Shown piece by piece: positions 1 through 5,237 of a stretch of 12,971 nt of DNA (the stretch's first letter is position 1; every line of letters begins with the position of its first letter). A program made the position numbers and the translations under genes. The notes beneath the pieces are model-generated. The model was not told the origin of the DNA. It searched no databases and was given only the letters and a program-made list of their open reading frames with translations. Origin of the DNA: Rhodospirillaceae bacterium (GTDB taxonomy: Bacteria; Pseudomonadota; Alphaproteobacteria; Rhodospirillales_A; Casp-alpha2); the NCBI GenBank assembly GCA_003488105.1, contig DNMS01000195.1, positions 13,053 through 26,023 of the forward strand. Reading direction: 5' to 3'.

Positions 1-445
1 TGAAGGCCACGTGCAGCATGTCGAACATGGTCATGGTGGTGAACAGCGTCCAGAACAGAGCCCCCAGAGCCAGGGCCGCCGCCACGGCGCCGGCCTCGGC
101 CCTATCCGGCCACAACAGACGTCCCAGCCACCACGTCCCCAACAGGGCCGCGAGCCCGAACAAAGGCGCCACCAGCCTTGGCCACCAGTCATTGACGCCG
201 AACAGAGCCCAGCCCAGATGCATGCCCCAGAACAAAAGCGGCGGCTTGTGGCTGTAGGGCTCACCATTCAGATAGGGAACCAGGAAATCGCCGCGCTGCC
301 ACATCTCCCATGCGACGGCGAGGTAGCGGGTTTCGTCGACGGGCAAAAGCGGGCGCACGGTCAAGGTCACGACAATCAGCAGCCCCCACAACCCGGCGAT
401 GACGAGGGGCGTGAATGCGCAGCGGCGGTGTGCGGATGGCATCAT
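1..445 (-). CDS. ArnT/PMT-family membrane glycosyltransferase, N-terminal part (partial)
   Basis: On the minus strand an open frame starts at ATG 445-443 (a second ATG follows directly) and stays open to the left edge, giving about 148 residues without a stop. A purine-rich GAGGGG lies just upstream of the start, as expected for a ribosome binding site. The protein begins with a hydrophobic segment at about residues 11-32. Next comes the loop motif PVDETRY (Asp37, Glu38), then a WEMWQRGDFLVPYLNGEPY stretch and HKPPLLFW, and further hydrophobic segments near 90-110 and 118-140. This order matches the first membrane helix and first periplasmic loop of ArnT-like (GT83) and related protein-mannosyltransferase-fold enzymes, which move sugars from polyprenyl-phosphate donors to lipid A or other acceptors on the periplasmic face. 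The acidic pair in DETRY is the conserved catalytic or metal-binding motif of the family. Donor and acceptor cannot be read from this fragment. It is transcribed divergently from the regulator at 642. Confidence 0.85.
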   Translation of the reverse strand, partial: MMPSAHRRCAFTPLVIAGLWGLLIVVTLTVRPLLPVDETRYLAVAWEMWQRGDFLVPYLNGEPYSHKPPLLFWGMHLGWALFGVNDWWPRLVAPLFGLAALLGTWWLGRLLWPDRAEAGAVAAALALGALFWTLFTTMTMFDMLHVAF

Positions 446-459
446 GCGCCCCTCATAGC

Positions 460-474
460 CGGTTCCTTGAACCG
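460..474. repeat. Short perfect inverted repeat (6-bp arms, 3-nt loop)
   Basis: CGGTTC-CTT-GAACCG forms a perfect hairpin 15-29 nt upstream of the minus-strand glycosyltransferase start. It contains GTTC and GAAC cores like those in the operator array at 594-630, but with a 3-nt rather than a 7-nt gap and out of phase with the array. It could be an mRNA hairpin in the 5' leader of the minus-strand gene or a protein site. No function is demonstrated. Confidence 0.4.
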
Positions 475-548
475 AACCAACCGATTCCGCCTCAAAGACC
501 CTCTTACGCGATTTGCCCGGCACATGAGTTCCGTGGGTTTATGCGTTG

Positions 549-571
549 ATTCGGTTTCTATTTTTCCGAAT
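549..571. repeat. Inverted repeat ATTCGG-N11-CCGAAT in the divergent intergenic region
   Basis: Perfect 6-bp arms (549-554 and 566-571) flank an 11-nt, T-rich centre. The repeat sits about 18 bp upstream of the promoter -35 hexamer at 589. It could be an upstream operator for the divergent pair of genes or a weak bidirectional terminator-like structure. The arms are short, so chance is possible. Confidence 0.35.
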
Positions 572-588
572 ACAAATCTATCCGGCGG

Positions 589-616
589 TTGACGTTCAAC
601 ACATGAACGGTATATG
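589..616 (+). promoter_or_regulatory. Predicted sigma70-type promoter for the regulator/antiterminator genes
   Basis: TTGACG at 589-594 matches the -35 consensus at five of six positions. After a 16-bp spacer, TATATG at 611-616 serves as a -10 element. Transcription would begin near 622-625, leaving a leader of only about 18 nt before the ATG at 642, which supports that start over the upstream in-frame TTG at 546 and ATG at 603. The promoter is overlapped by the half-site array at 594-630, so repression by occlusion is the natural expectation. It may drive the whole plus-strand run, because no other good promoter was seen upstream of 1981. Confidence 0.6.
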
Positions 617-630
617 TTCGAGGCGTGAAC
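594..630. promoter_or_regulatory. Operator-like array: four alternating GTTC/GAAC half-sites at exact 11-bp spacing
   Basis: GTTC 594-597, GAAC 605-608, GTTC 616-619 and GAAC 627-630 start exactly 11 bp apart, that is, about one helical turn. Read as palindromes they give GTTC-N7-GAAC at 594-608 and again at 616-630, with the reverse-polarity GAAC-N7-GTTC between them at 605-619. The first palindrome extends to CGTTCA-N5-TGAACG (593-598/604-609). The array covers the end of the -35 hexamer, the spacer, the -10 hexamer and the expected start of transcription. Two dimers could bind side by side on one DNA face. The winged-helix protein encoded immediately downstream is the obvious candidate ligand (autorepression), but this is an inference. 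Confidence 0.6.
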
Positions 631-641
631 AAGGGGGCCCC

Positions 642-1331
642 ATGGCCAACGGAAAATTCAACGCGCAGAATCAGTCACAGATGGTCGAGACGACGCTCGA
701 TCTCCTGGATTTTGTCGCCGAGGGTGAGGTTGTCTCGCAGCGAGGATTGGCGGAGCGCCTGGGTGTGGCCCTCGGCCTGACCAATGCCGTCCTCAAGCGC
801 TGCGTGAAGAAGGGCCTGCTGAAGATCAGGCAAGCTCCGGCCCGACGTTACGCCTATTATCTGACGCCCCATGGATTCGCCGAGAAAAGCCGGCTCACCG
901 CCGAGTACCTGGGCCATTCGCTGCGCTTCTACCGCGAAGCGCGCCAGGAATATTCCGACATCTTCCGGTTCTGCGCCACCCGAGGTTGGACCCGCGTCGT
1001 TCTGGTCGGCGCCACCGATCTGGCGGAGATTGCCTCGCTGGCAACAGCGGAGACAGGATGCGAGATCGTCGGTCTGCTCGACTCCGAGCGCAACGAGCCG
1101 GATTTTTGCGACATACCCGTCTACCGCACGCTCGATGAAATCGCCCCCGACCAGCGGCCGCAGGCCGTCGTCCTGACCGGTATCACCGATCCCCAGGGCG
1201 CTTACGAAACGCTGATGAAGGTTCTACCGGCGGAACGGGTGCTGGCGCCGAAGCTGCTGCGGGTGACCGCGCCCGGCCGCCCGACTTCGCCGGCCGACAG
1301 CGGCGCCGACGATCAAGAGGGCGCGCCATGA
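642..1331 (+). CDS. Winged-helix transcriptional regulator with PglD/NeuD-like Rossmann domain
   Basis: The protein has 229 residues from ATG 642, which is preceded by AAGGGGG at 631-637. The frame is open further upstream, but the promoter placement favours this start. Residues about 13-85 form a winged helix-turn-helix of MarR/Lrp style: helix-turn-helix around SQRGLAERLGVALGLTNAVLKRC, then a wing with RRYAYYLTPHG. Residues about 117-207 look like a small Rossmann domain: VVLVGATDLAEIASLA, then CEIVGLLDSE, IPVYRTLDEIA and QAVVLTG. The same layout is seen in the N-terminal nucleotide-sugar-binding domain of the acyltransferase encoded at 6112 (VVVFGAGRLARCILDTA, IAIWGLVDRN, LPVIREEDML). It may therefore be a DNA-binding sensor of a UDP- or GDP-sugar; this is inference from sequence similarity. 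The Pro/Asp-rich tail appears disordered. It overlaps the antiterminator gene by 4 nt (ATGA), so the two are probably co-translated. Confidence 0.8.
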   Translation: MANGKFNAQNQSQMVETTLDLLDFVAEGEVVSQRGLAERLGVALGLTNAVLKRCVKKGLLKIRQAPARRYAYYLTPHGFAEKSRLTAEYLGHSLRFYREARQEYSDIFRFCATRGWTRVVLVGATDLAEIASLATAETGCEIVGLLDSERNEPDFCDIPVYRTLDEIAPDQRPQAVVLTGITDPQGAYETLMKVLPAERVLAPKLLRVTAPGRPTSPADSGADDQEGAP

Positions 1332-1819
1332 AATGGTATGTCGTCTATACCCAGGCGGGTAAGGAGGCGTTCGCCGCACAGAACCTGACGAACCAGGGGT
1401 TCGAGCCTTACCTACCGCGCTATCGTAAGCGGCGGCGTCATGCGCGCCGCATCGACATGGTTCTCTCTCCGCTGTTTCCTCGCTATTTGTTCGTACGCAT
1501 GGACCCGCGCCAACAGCGCTGGCGGTCCATCAACGGAACCTTCGGGGTGTCTCATCTCTTGACCGACGGTGCCGTACCGCAGGAAGTGCCCGACGCAATC
1601 ATCGACGTAATCCGGGCACACGCGGACGGCGACATCGTTTCAGTTTTGCCGCCAGCCTTCCGCAAGGGTCAGCGCCTACAGGTAACGGACGGCCCCTTCG
1701 CCGATATCGAGGGCCTGTTCGAATGCGTCGACGACAACCAACGCGTCGTCCTGTTGCTTGACTTCATGGGCCGGGCCATCAAGACCAGCGTCCCCGGACA
1801 CGCGGTGACTGCGGCCTGA
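1328..1819 (+). CDS. RfaH-like NusG-family transcription antiterminator
   Basis: The protein has 163 residues, almost the same length as E. coli RfaH (162). The NGN domain (about 1-98) starts with WYVVYTQAGKE. It carries LSPLFPRYLFVRMDP, the NGN core that contacts RNA polymerase, and then INGTFGVSHLL. After a linker (about 99-109) comes a KOW-type C-terminal domain: FRKGQRLQVTDGPFADIEGLF, then VVLLLDFMGRAIKTSV. From memory the alignment with RfaH is almost gap-free, and closer than to housekeeping NusG, which is longer. Such factors load onto RNA polymerase at ops elements and suppress pausing and Rho termination in long glycan operons. ops-like sequences occur just downstream, at 1825 and 1895. 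The arginine equivalent to RfaH Arg73 appears to be Phe72 here, so the DNA contacts may differ. The start overlaps the preceding stop by 4 nt. It probably acts in cis on the operon from 1981 onwards. Confidence 0.88.
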   Translation: MKWYVVYTQAGKEAFAAQNLTNQGFEPYLPRYRKRRRHARRIDMVLSPLFPRYLFVRMDPRQQRWRSINGTFGVSHLLTDGAVPQEVPDAIIDVIRAHADGDIVSVLPPAFRKGQRLQVTDGPFADIEGLFECVDDNQRVVLLLDFMGRAIKTSVPGHAVTAA

Positions 1820-1824
1820 CCACC

Positions 1825-1836
1825 GGCGGGTAGCCT
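1825..1836 (+). promoter_or_regulatory. ops-like element, copy 1 (GGCGGGTAGCCT)
   Basis: The site lies 5 nt after the stop codon of the RfaH-like gene and resembles the E. coli ops pause element GGCGGTAGCGT, with one extra G before TAGC. It shares GCGG(G)TAGCCT with copy 2. A perfect 8-bp palindrome, CGTGCACG (1837-1844), follows immediately. Its role as a recruitment or pause site is inferred from the resemblance and from its position between an RfaH homologue and a long sugar operon. Confidence 0.45.
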
Positions 1837-1894
1837 CGTGCACGCCCGTCACCTAAATATGCGCCGGCACACCGCGTGAGTGATTCACCCGGAG

Positions 1895-1905
1895 TGCGGT
1901 AGCCT
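1895..1905 (+). promoter_or_regulatory. ops-like element, copy 2 (TGCGGTAGCCT)
   Basis: The match to ops GGCGGTAGCGT is 9 of 11, with GCGGTAGC intact. That 8-mer contains the GC-GGTA-GC arrangement that lets the non-template strand form the small hairpin read by RfaH in E. coli. The site lies 69 bp downstream of copy 1 and 76 bp before the first sugar gene. This is the better of the two copies. Confidence 0.55.
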
Positions 1906-1962
1906 GCCCGGCCCACGCCAAACGCCCCGACCCGCAACGCCAAGCCTGAGCCATACTGTCAG

Positions 1963-1975
1963 CCTTTTTATTTTT
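1963..1975 (+). promoter_or_regulatory. T-rich tract just before the first sugar gene
   Basis: CCTTTTTATTTTT ends 5 nt before ATG 1981. Upstream is only a weak potential stem (CTGA 1946-1949 with TCAG 1959-1962). The tract could be a pause or weak termination point relieved by the RfaH-like factor, or simply mark the AT-rich border of the cluster. I do not call it an intrinsic terminator because the hairpin is too weak. Confidence 0.3.
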
Positions 1976-1980
1976 GAACC

Positions 1981-3105
1981 ATGACAACGGCCATGATCCC
2001 TATTTTCGAACCTCTTTTCTCCGGAAACGAACGAGATTATTTACTATCCTGTGTTGATAGTGGATGGATTTCATCACAAGGCGCCTTCATCGAGGACTTC
2101 GAACAAGCTTTCGCCGCCTACAACAGCATGCCGATCGGCATCGCGACATCAAACTGCACGACCGCCCTTCACTTGGCGCTTGTCGCGCTGGGGATTGGGC
2201 CCGGCGATGAAGTTATATGCCCCGACCTCACCTTTATCGCACCGGTGAACATGGTTGCCCTATGCGGCGCCAGGCCGGTGTTGGTCGACGTAGAGGAAGG
2301 CAGCTGGGCGATCAATCCGAATTTAATCGAGGAAAAAATATCTTCGAAAACCAAGGCCCTGATCGTCGTTCATCCGTTCGGTCACACAGCGGACATGGCG
2401 CGGATCATGGAAATTTGTTCCTGTCACGGCATTCCGGTGATCGAGGACGTCGCAGAAGCTCCTGCGGCGACCTGCGACGGAGTGACGGCAGGAACTTTTG
2501 GCATCATGTCCTGCTATAGCTTCTTTGCAAACAAGATCATGACCACGGGAGAGGGGGGGATGATCCTCACCCAGGACCCTAACCTGGAAAAGCGTTTGCG
2601 AATCTACCGTGATCATGGAATGTCCCGCGAGAAGCGCTACGTTCATGTTGTCGCCGGCTTCAATTACCGCATGACCAACATGCAGGCAGCCATCGGCTTG
2701 GCCCAACTTGAGGGGCTGGACGATATTCTCGCTCGGCGTGCCGTTCAGGATGCCCATTATCGTCGGCGTCTCGCCGAGGCCGATGACGGACGCCTTTCCT
2801 GTCGCCCCATCCTCCCCTATTGCCGGCCTGTCCATTGGCTGACGACCGTGACGCTCAGGGATATCGAGATGCGGGATCCGCTGCTCGCCTTCTTAAAGGA
2901 CAACGGGATCGATTCTCGGCAGATGGTCAATCCCGTTCACGAGGCGGTACCCTATGCGGATGACAACGATCCCAGCCACTTTCCCGTCTCGCGCTCCCTA
3001 TCGTCGCGATCCTTGCATCTGCCATCGGGCACGGACCTTCAGCCGGATCTGATCGACCGCATTTGCGACCTCGTTCTTGATTGGACGGCAAGAGGGGCCG
3101 CGTAA
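1981..3105 (+). CDS. DegT/DnrJ/EryC1-family sugar aminotransferase (perosamine-synthase-like)
   Basis: This is a 374-residue PLP enzyme of normal family length. Recognisable motifs are SGWISSQG (27-34), GDEVICPDLTFIAPVN (75-90), VIEDVAEA with Asp156 for the pyridine nitrogen, SFFANK with the Schiff-base Lys185, TTGEGGM (188-194), FNYRMTNMQAAIGLAQLE (227-244), and a C-terminal NPVH...LPSG section. These match GDP-perosamine synthase (RfbE/PerA) and related enzymes, which transfer the amino group of glutamate to C4 of a nucleotide-linked 4-keto-6-deoxy sugar; LegC/PseC-type enzymes share the same fold. The exact substrate is unknown. The PglD-like acyltransferase at 6112 is a likely next step. 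No Shine-Dalgarno sequence is visible before either ATG 1981 or the alternative ATG 1993. The first roughly 150 bp are markedly more AT-rich than the flanks. Confidence 0.9.
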   Translation: MTTAMIPIFEPLFSGNERDYLLSCVDSGWISSQGAFIEDFEQAFAAYNSMPIGIATSNCTTALHLALVALGIGPGDEVICPDLTFIAPVNMVALCGARPVLVDVEEGSWAINPNLIEEKISSKTKALIVVHPFGHTADMARIMEICSCHGIPVIEDVAEAPAATCDGVTAGTFGIMSCYSFFANKIMTTGEGGMILTQDPNLEKRLRIYRDHGMSREKRYVHVVAGFNYRMTNMQAAIGLAQLEGLDDILARRAVQDAHYRRRLAEADDGRLSCRPILPYCRPVHWLTTVTLRDIEMRDPLLAFLKDNGIDSRQMVNPVHEAVPYADDNDPSHFPVSRSLSSRSLHLPSGTDLQPDLIDRICDLVLDWTARGAA

Positions 3106-3111
3106 CGCCGA

Positions 3112-3825
3112 ATGTCTGACGCGATCATCCTTGCCGGAGGTTTCGGCACACGCCTCCGCCCGCTCGTCAATGACAGGCCGAAGCCGCTTGCGCTGGTTCA
3201 TGGCAAGCCGTTTCTCGACCATCAACTGGCTTGGGCCGCAGCTTCCGGGGTGGAACGCGTCATCCTCACGGTACATCACATGGCCGACCAGATCATCGAG
3301 TTCGCGAGGTCACGCGACAGGTGTCCGATCCCAATTGAAATCGTTCACGAGCACACGCCCTTGGGAACCGGGGGAGCGGTGAAGAACGCCATACAAGCGG
3401 CCTCGTTGACGGGCGATGTTGTGATAATGAATGGTGATACCTACTACAATTTCCCCCTACGCCCGATATTAGACTCCCACGAGCCGGGTCGTTTTCCCAT
3501 TACGATGGCTATCGCACAGGTCGACAACTGTGCACGATATGGGAAAGTCGAATGTACCGGGACCCGCGTGGACGGATTCAGCCAAGCTACAGGAGATGCC
3601 GAGCGCGGGTTGGTCAACTGCGGGCTTTACATCGTCTCCTCAGAGATAATGCGTGAGTCCCCAGAGGGGCAATTCTCCATTGAGCGTGATTTTTTTCCTG
3701 GAATGGCGCAACGATCGCTCATCTGTGCTTTTGTCGTGCATGAACATCCTCCTTTCACCGACATCGGCACACCAGAGAGCTACCGTGCGTTTTGCCAGAC
3801 CATAACGCTAGAAGCATCCCAATGA
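3112..3825 (+). CDS. Sugar-1-phosphate nucleotidyltransferase (HddC-like)
   Basis: The 237-residue protein has a GT-A-like nucleotidyltransferase fold. The signature LAGGFGTRL (residues 7-15) followed by RPKPL (22-26) binds NTP and phosphate. EHTPLGTGGAVKNA (80-93), MNGDTYYNF with Asp109, NCGLYIVS (169-176), FSIERDFFP (188-196) and DIGTPESY with Asp217 complete the pattern; the two Asp residues are the expected metal ligands. The size and the last motifs fit HddC, the D-glycero-alpha-D-manno-heptose-1-phosphate guanylyltransferase, better than the longer mannose-1-phosphate guanylyltransferases or RmlA. The nucleotide preference (GTP, CTP or UTP) cannot be read with certainty. It lacks the CBS pair found in the related PtmE enzymes; that module is instead on the next gene product. 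It starts 6 nt after the aminotransferase and overlaps the kinase by 4 nt. Confidence 0.85.
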   Translation: MSDAIILAGGFGTRLRPLVNDRPKPLALVHGKPFLDHQLAWAAASGVERVILTVHHMADQIIEFARSRDRCPIPIEIVHEHTPLGTGGAVKNAIQAASLTGDVVIMNGDTYYNFPLRPILDSHEPGRFPITMAIAQVDNCARYGKVECTGTRVDGFSQATGDAERGLVNCGLYIVSSEIMRESPEGQFSIERDFFPGMAQRSLICAFVVHEHPPFTDIGTPESYRAFCQTITLEASQ

Positions 3826-5237
3826 CCGACCCCGCCCAGATTTCGCCGGATGGTGGCGCCGTCCTTGAGGCGATATCCATCCCCGAAACCGCGAGCCTTC
3901 GCGAAGCGCTGCATAAGCTCGAACGCACGGGAACCGAGGTTGTATGCATTTGCGACGGTGACGGCCGCCTGATCGGCGTTCTATCGAACGGGGATGCCCG
4001 CGCCGCCGCTCTAAAGAACATCTCCCTCGAATCGCCAATTACCGACGCGATGAACCGGGAGTTCGTCGCGATGCCGCAGAGAAGCAGCCGCGAACGCGTC
4101 TTGAAGATGTTGGATTCGCGAATTAAGGCGATCCCGATCATTGATTCCTCCGGACGCCTCGTAGACTTCGTTGCCGCCGGACTGCGCTATACTCACCCCC
4201 AGGGCCGAGAAATTTATGCCCGCGCCCGCGCACCGGCCCGGTTGAGTCTTGCCGGAGGAGGAACGGACTTCACCTCCTACTTTATGGACCACGGTGGAGT
4301 AAGCCTGACAACAACCGTCCTGTGTCATGCCCGGGCGATGCTCCGGCGCCGCGACGATTCTCGAATCATTATTCAATCCCACGACCTCGGTCGGCGGATC
4401 GAAGCAGAGAACCTGCAGGCGTTGACGTACAACGGCTCCATCGACCTATTGAAGGCCGGCATCACAGTCATGCAACCGTCATTCGGCTTTGAACTACATG
4501 TCGCCAGCGACATGATGCCCGGTTCGGGATTGGGAGGCTCCGCCGCCCTGCTTGCCGCGGTTATTGGCTGCTTCAACGAGTTCCGGGATGAAAAACTGGA
4601 CCTCTATGAAATTTCCGAACACGCCTTCGAGGCGGAGCGGATGGAACTGAGCGTTTCCGGGGGGTGGCAGGACCAATACGCCACTGTGTTTGGCGGGTTC
4701 AACTTTCTCGAATTCTCCAGCGAGCACAACGTCGTTACGCCGCTTAGGCTGCAAACCTCCACCTTGCAAGAAATGGAAGAACGTTTCCTGCTTTGTTACA
4801 CGGGCATCGAACACAAGGGGCAACAAATCCAGGGGCGCCATAAAAATCGTCACGTCGACGATCCCGAACGCATCAGCTTCGCTTCGGAACTCAAAGATAT
4901 TGCCTTAGATATGCGCTCCAAGCTGCTTCGGGGAAATCTAGAAGGTTTCGGCCAAGCGCTGGGCGACACTTGGTCACTGAAGAAAAGGTACGAGTCCGCC
5001 GTAACATCGGAAGCGTTGGACGCGGTTTACGACGTGGCGATACAGGCCGGCGCGGAAGGCGGCCGCTTGCTCGGAACGGGCGGCGGCGGGTTCTATCTAT
5101 TTTTCACCAAACCGTTTCGCCGTTACGACGTGATCCGTGCATTGACAGACCGTGGCCTGACAGTCGGCCCCGTGGCATTCGATGCACTCGGTCTTCAAAG
5201 CTGGACAAGCCGAGGCAACGAGGAATTCAGCGAATGA
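3822..5237 (+). CDS. CBS-pair/GHMP sugar kinase fusion (HddA-like kinase domain)
   Basis: The protein has 471 residues from ATG 3822, which overlaps the previous stop as ATGA; an in-frame TTG at 3792 is less likely. Residues about 14-120 are two CBS repeats (VVCICDGDGRLIGVLSNGDA, then IKAIPIIDSSGRLVDFV), usually adenine-nucleotide-binding regulatory modules. The rest, from about 130, is a GHMP kinase: APARLSLAGGGTDF (137-150), the phosphate loop PGSGLGGSAALLA (233-245), GGWQDQYATVFGGF with candidate catalytic Asp284, and a glycine-rich RLLGTGGGGFYLFF (415-428). The kinase part matches HddA-type D-glycero-D-manno-heptose-7-phosphate kinases, which supply the sugar phosphate for HddC. Standalone HddA is about 340 residues, so the CBS part is an addition. 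No GmhA isomerase or GmhB phosphatase lies in the window, so the true substrate remains open. Confidence 0.85.
   Translation: MTDPAQISPDGGAVLEAISIPETASLREALHKLERTGTEVVCICDGDGRLIGVLSNGDARAAALKNISLESPITDAMNREFVAMPQRSSRERVLKMLDSRIKAIPIIDSSGRLVDFVAAGLRYTHPQGREIYARARAPARLSLAGGGTDFTSYFMDHGGVSLTTTVLCHARAMLRRRDDSRIIIQSHDLGRRIEAENLQALTYNGSIDLLKAGITVMQPSFGFELHVASDMMPGSGLGGSAALLAAVIGCFNEFRDEKLDLYEISEHAFEAERMELSVSGGWQDQYATVFGGFNFLEFSSEHNVVTPLRLQTSTLQEMEERFLLCYTGIEHKGQQIQGRHKNRHVDDPERISFASELKDIALDMRSKLLRGNLEGFGQALGDTWSLKKRYESAVTSEALDAVYDVAIQAGAEGGRLLGTGGGGFYLFFTKPFRRYDVIRALTDRGLTVGPVAFDALGLQSWTSRGNEEFSE

Noticed and set aside
11..592. Long plus-strand open frame (and a second one at 18-257)
   Set aside because: Its translation is low-complexity Pro/Gln/His-rich and lies opposite the clearly recognisable ArnT/PMT-like protein on the minus strand.
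594..630. Alphaproteobacterial LexA (SOS) box
   Set aside because: The half-site and N7 spacing fit, but half-sites alternate in orientation, whereas that box is a direct repeat; the downstream gene is not an SOS gene.
546..641. Upstream start codons (TTG 546, ATG 603) for the winged-helix regulator
   Set aside because: The promoter and operator array lie within this stretch and the extra residues do not look like protein; ATG 642 has AAGGGGG just upstream.
1851..1860. TAAATAT as a -10 element for the sugar operon
   Set aside because: No acceptable -35 sequence at the right distance upstream.
1946..1975. Intrinsic terminator before the sugar operon
   Set aside because: The T-rich tract is convincing but the only stem is 4 bp with a 9-nt loop, too weak to call.
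2323..2835. 170-codon minus-strand open frame opposite the DegT aminotransferase
   Set aside because: No domain signal and fully covered by a gene with intact catalytic motifs.
4970..5233. N-terminal extension of the TIM-barrel frame inside the kinase gene
   Set aside because: The extension is basic and low-complexity and overlaps the conserved kinase C-terminus; ATG 5234 has a good ribosome binding site and begins the recognisable fold.
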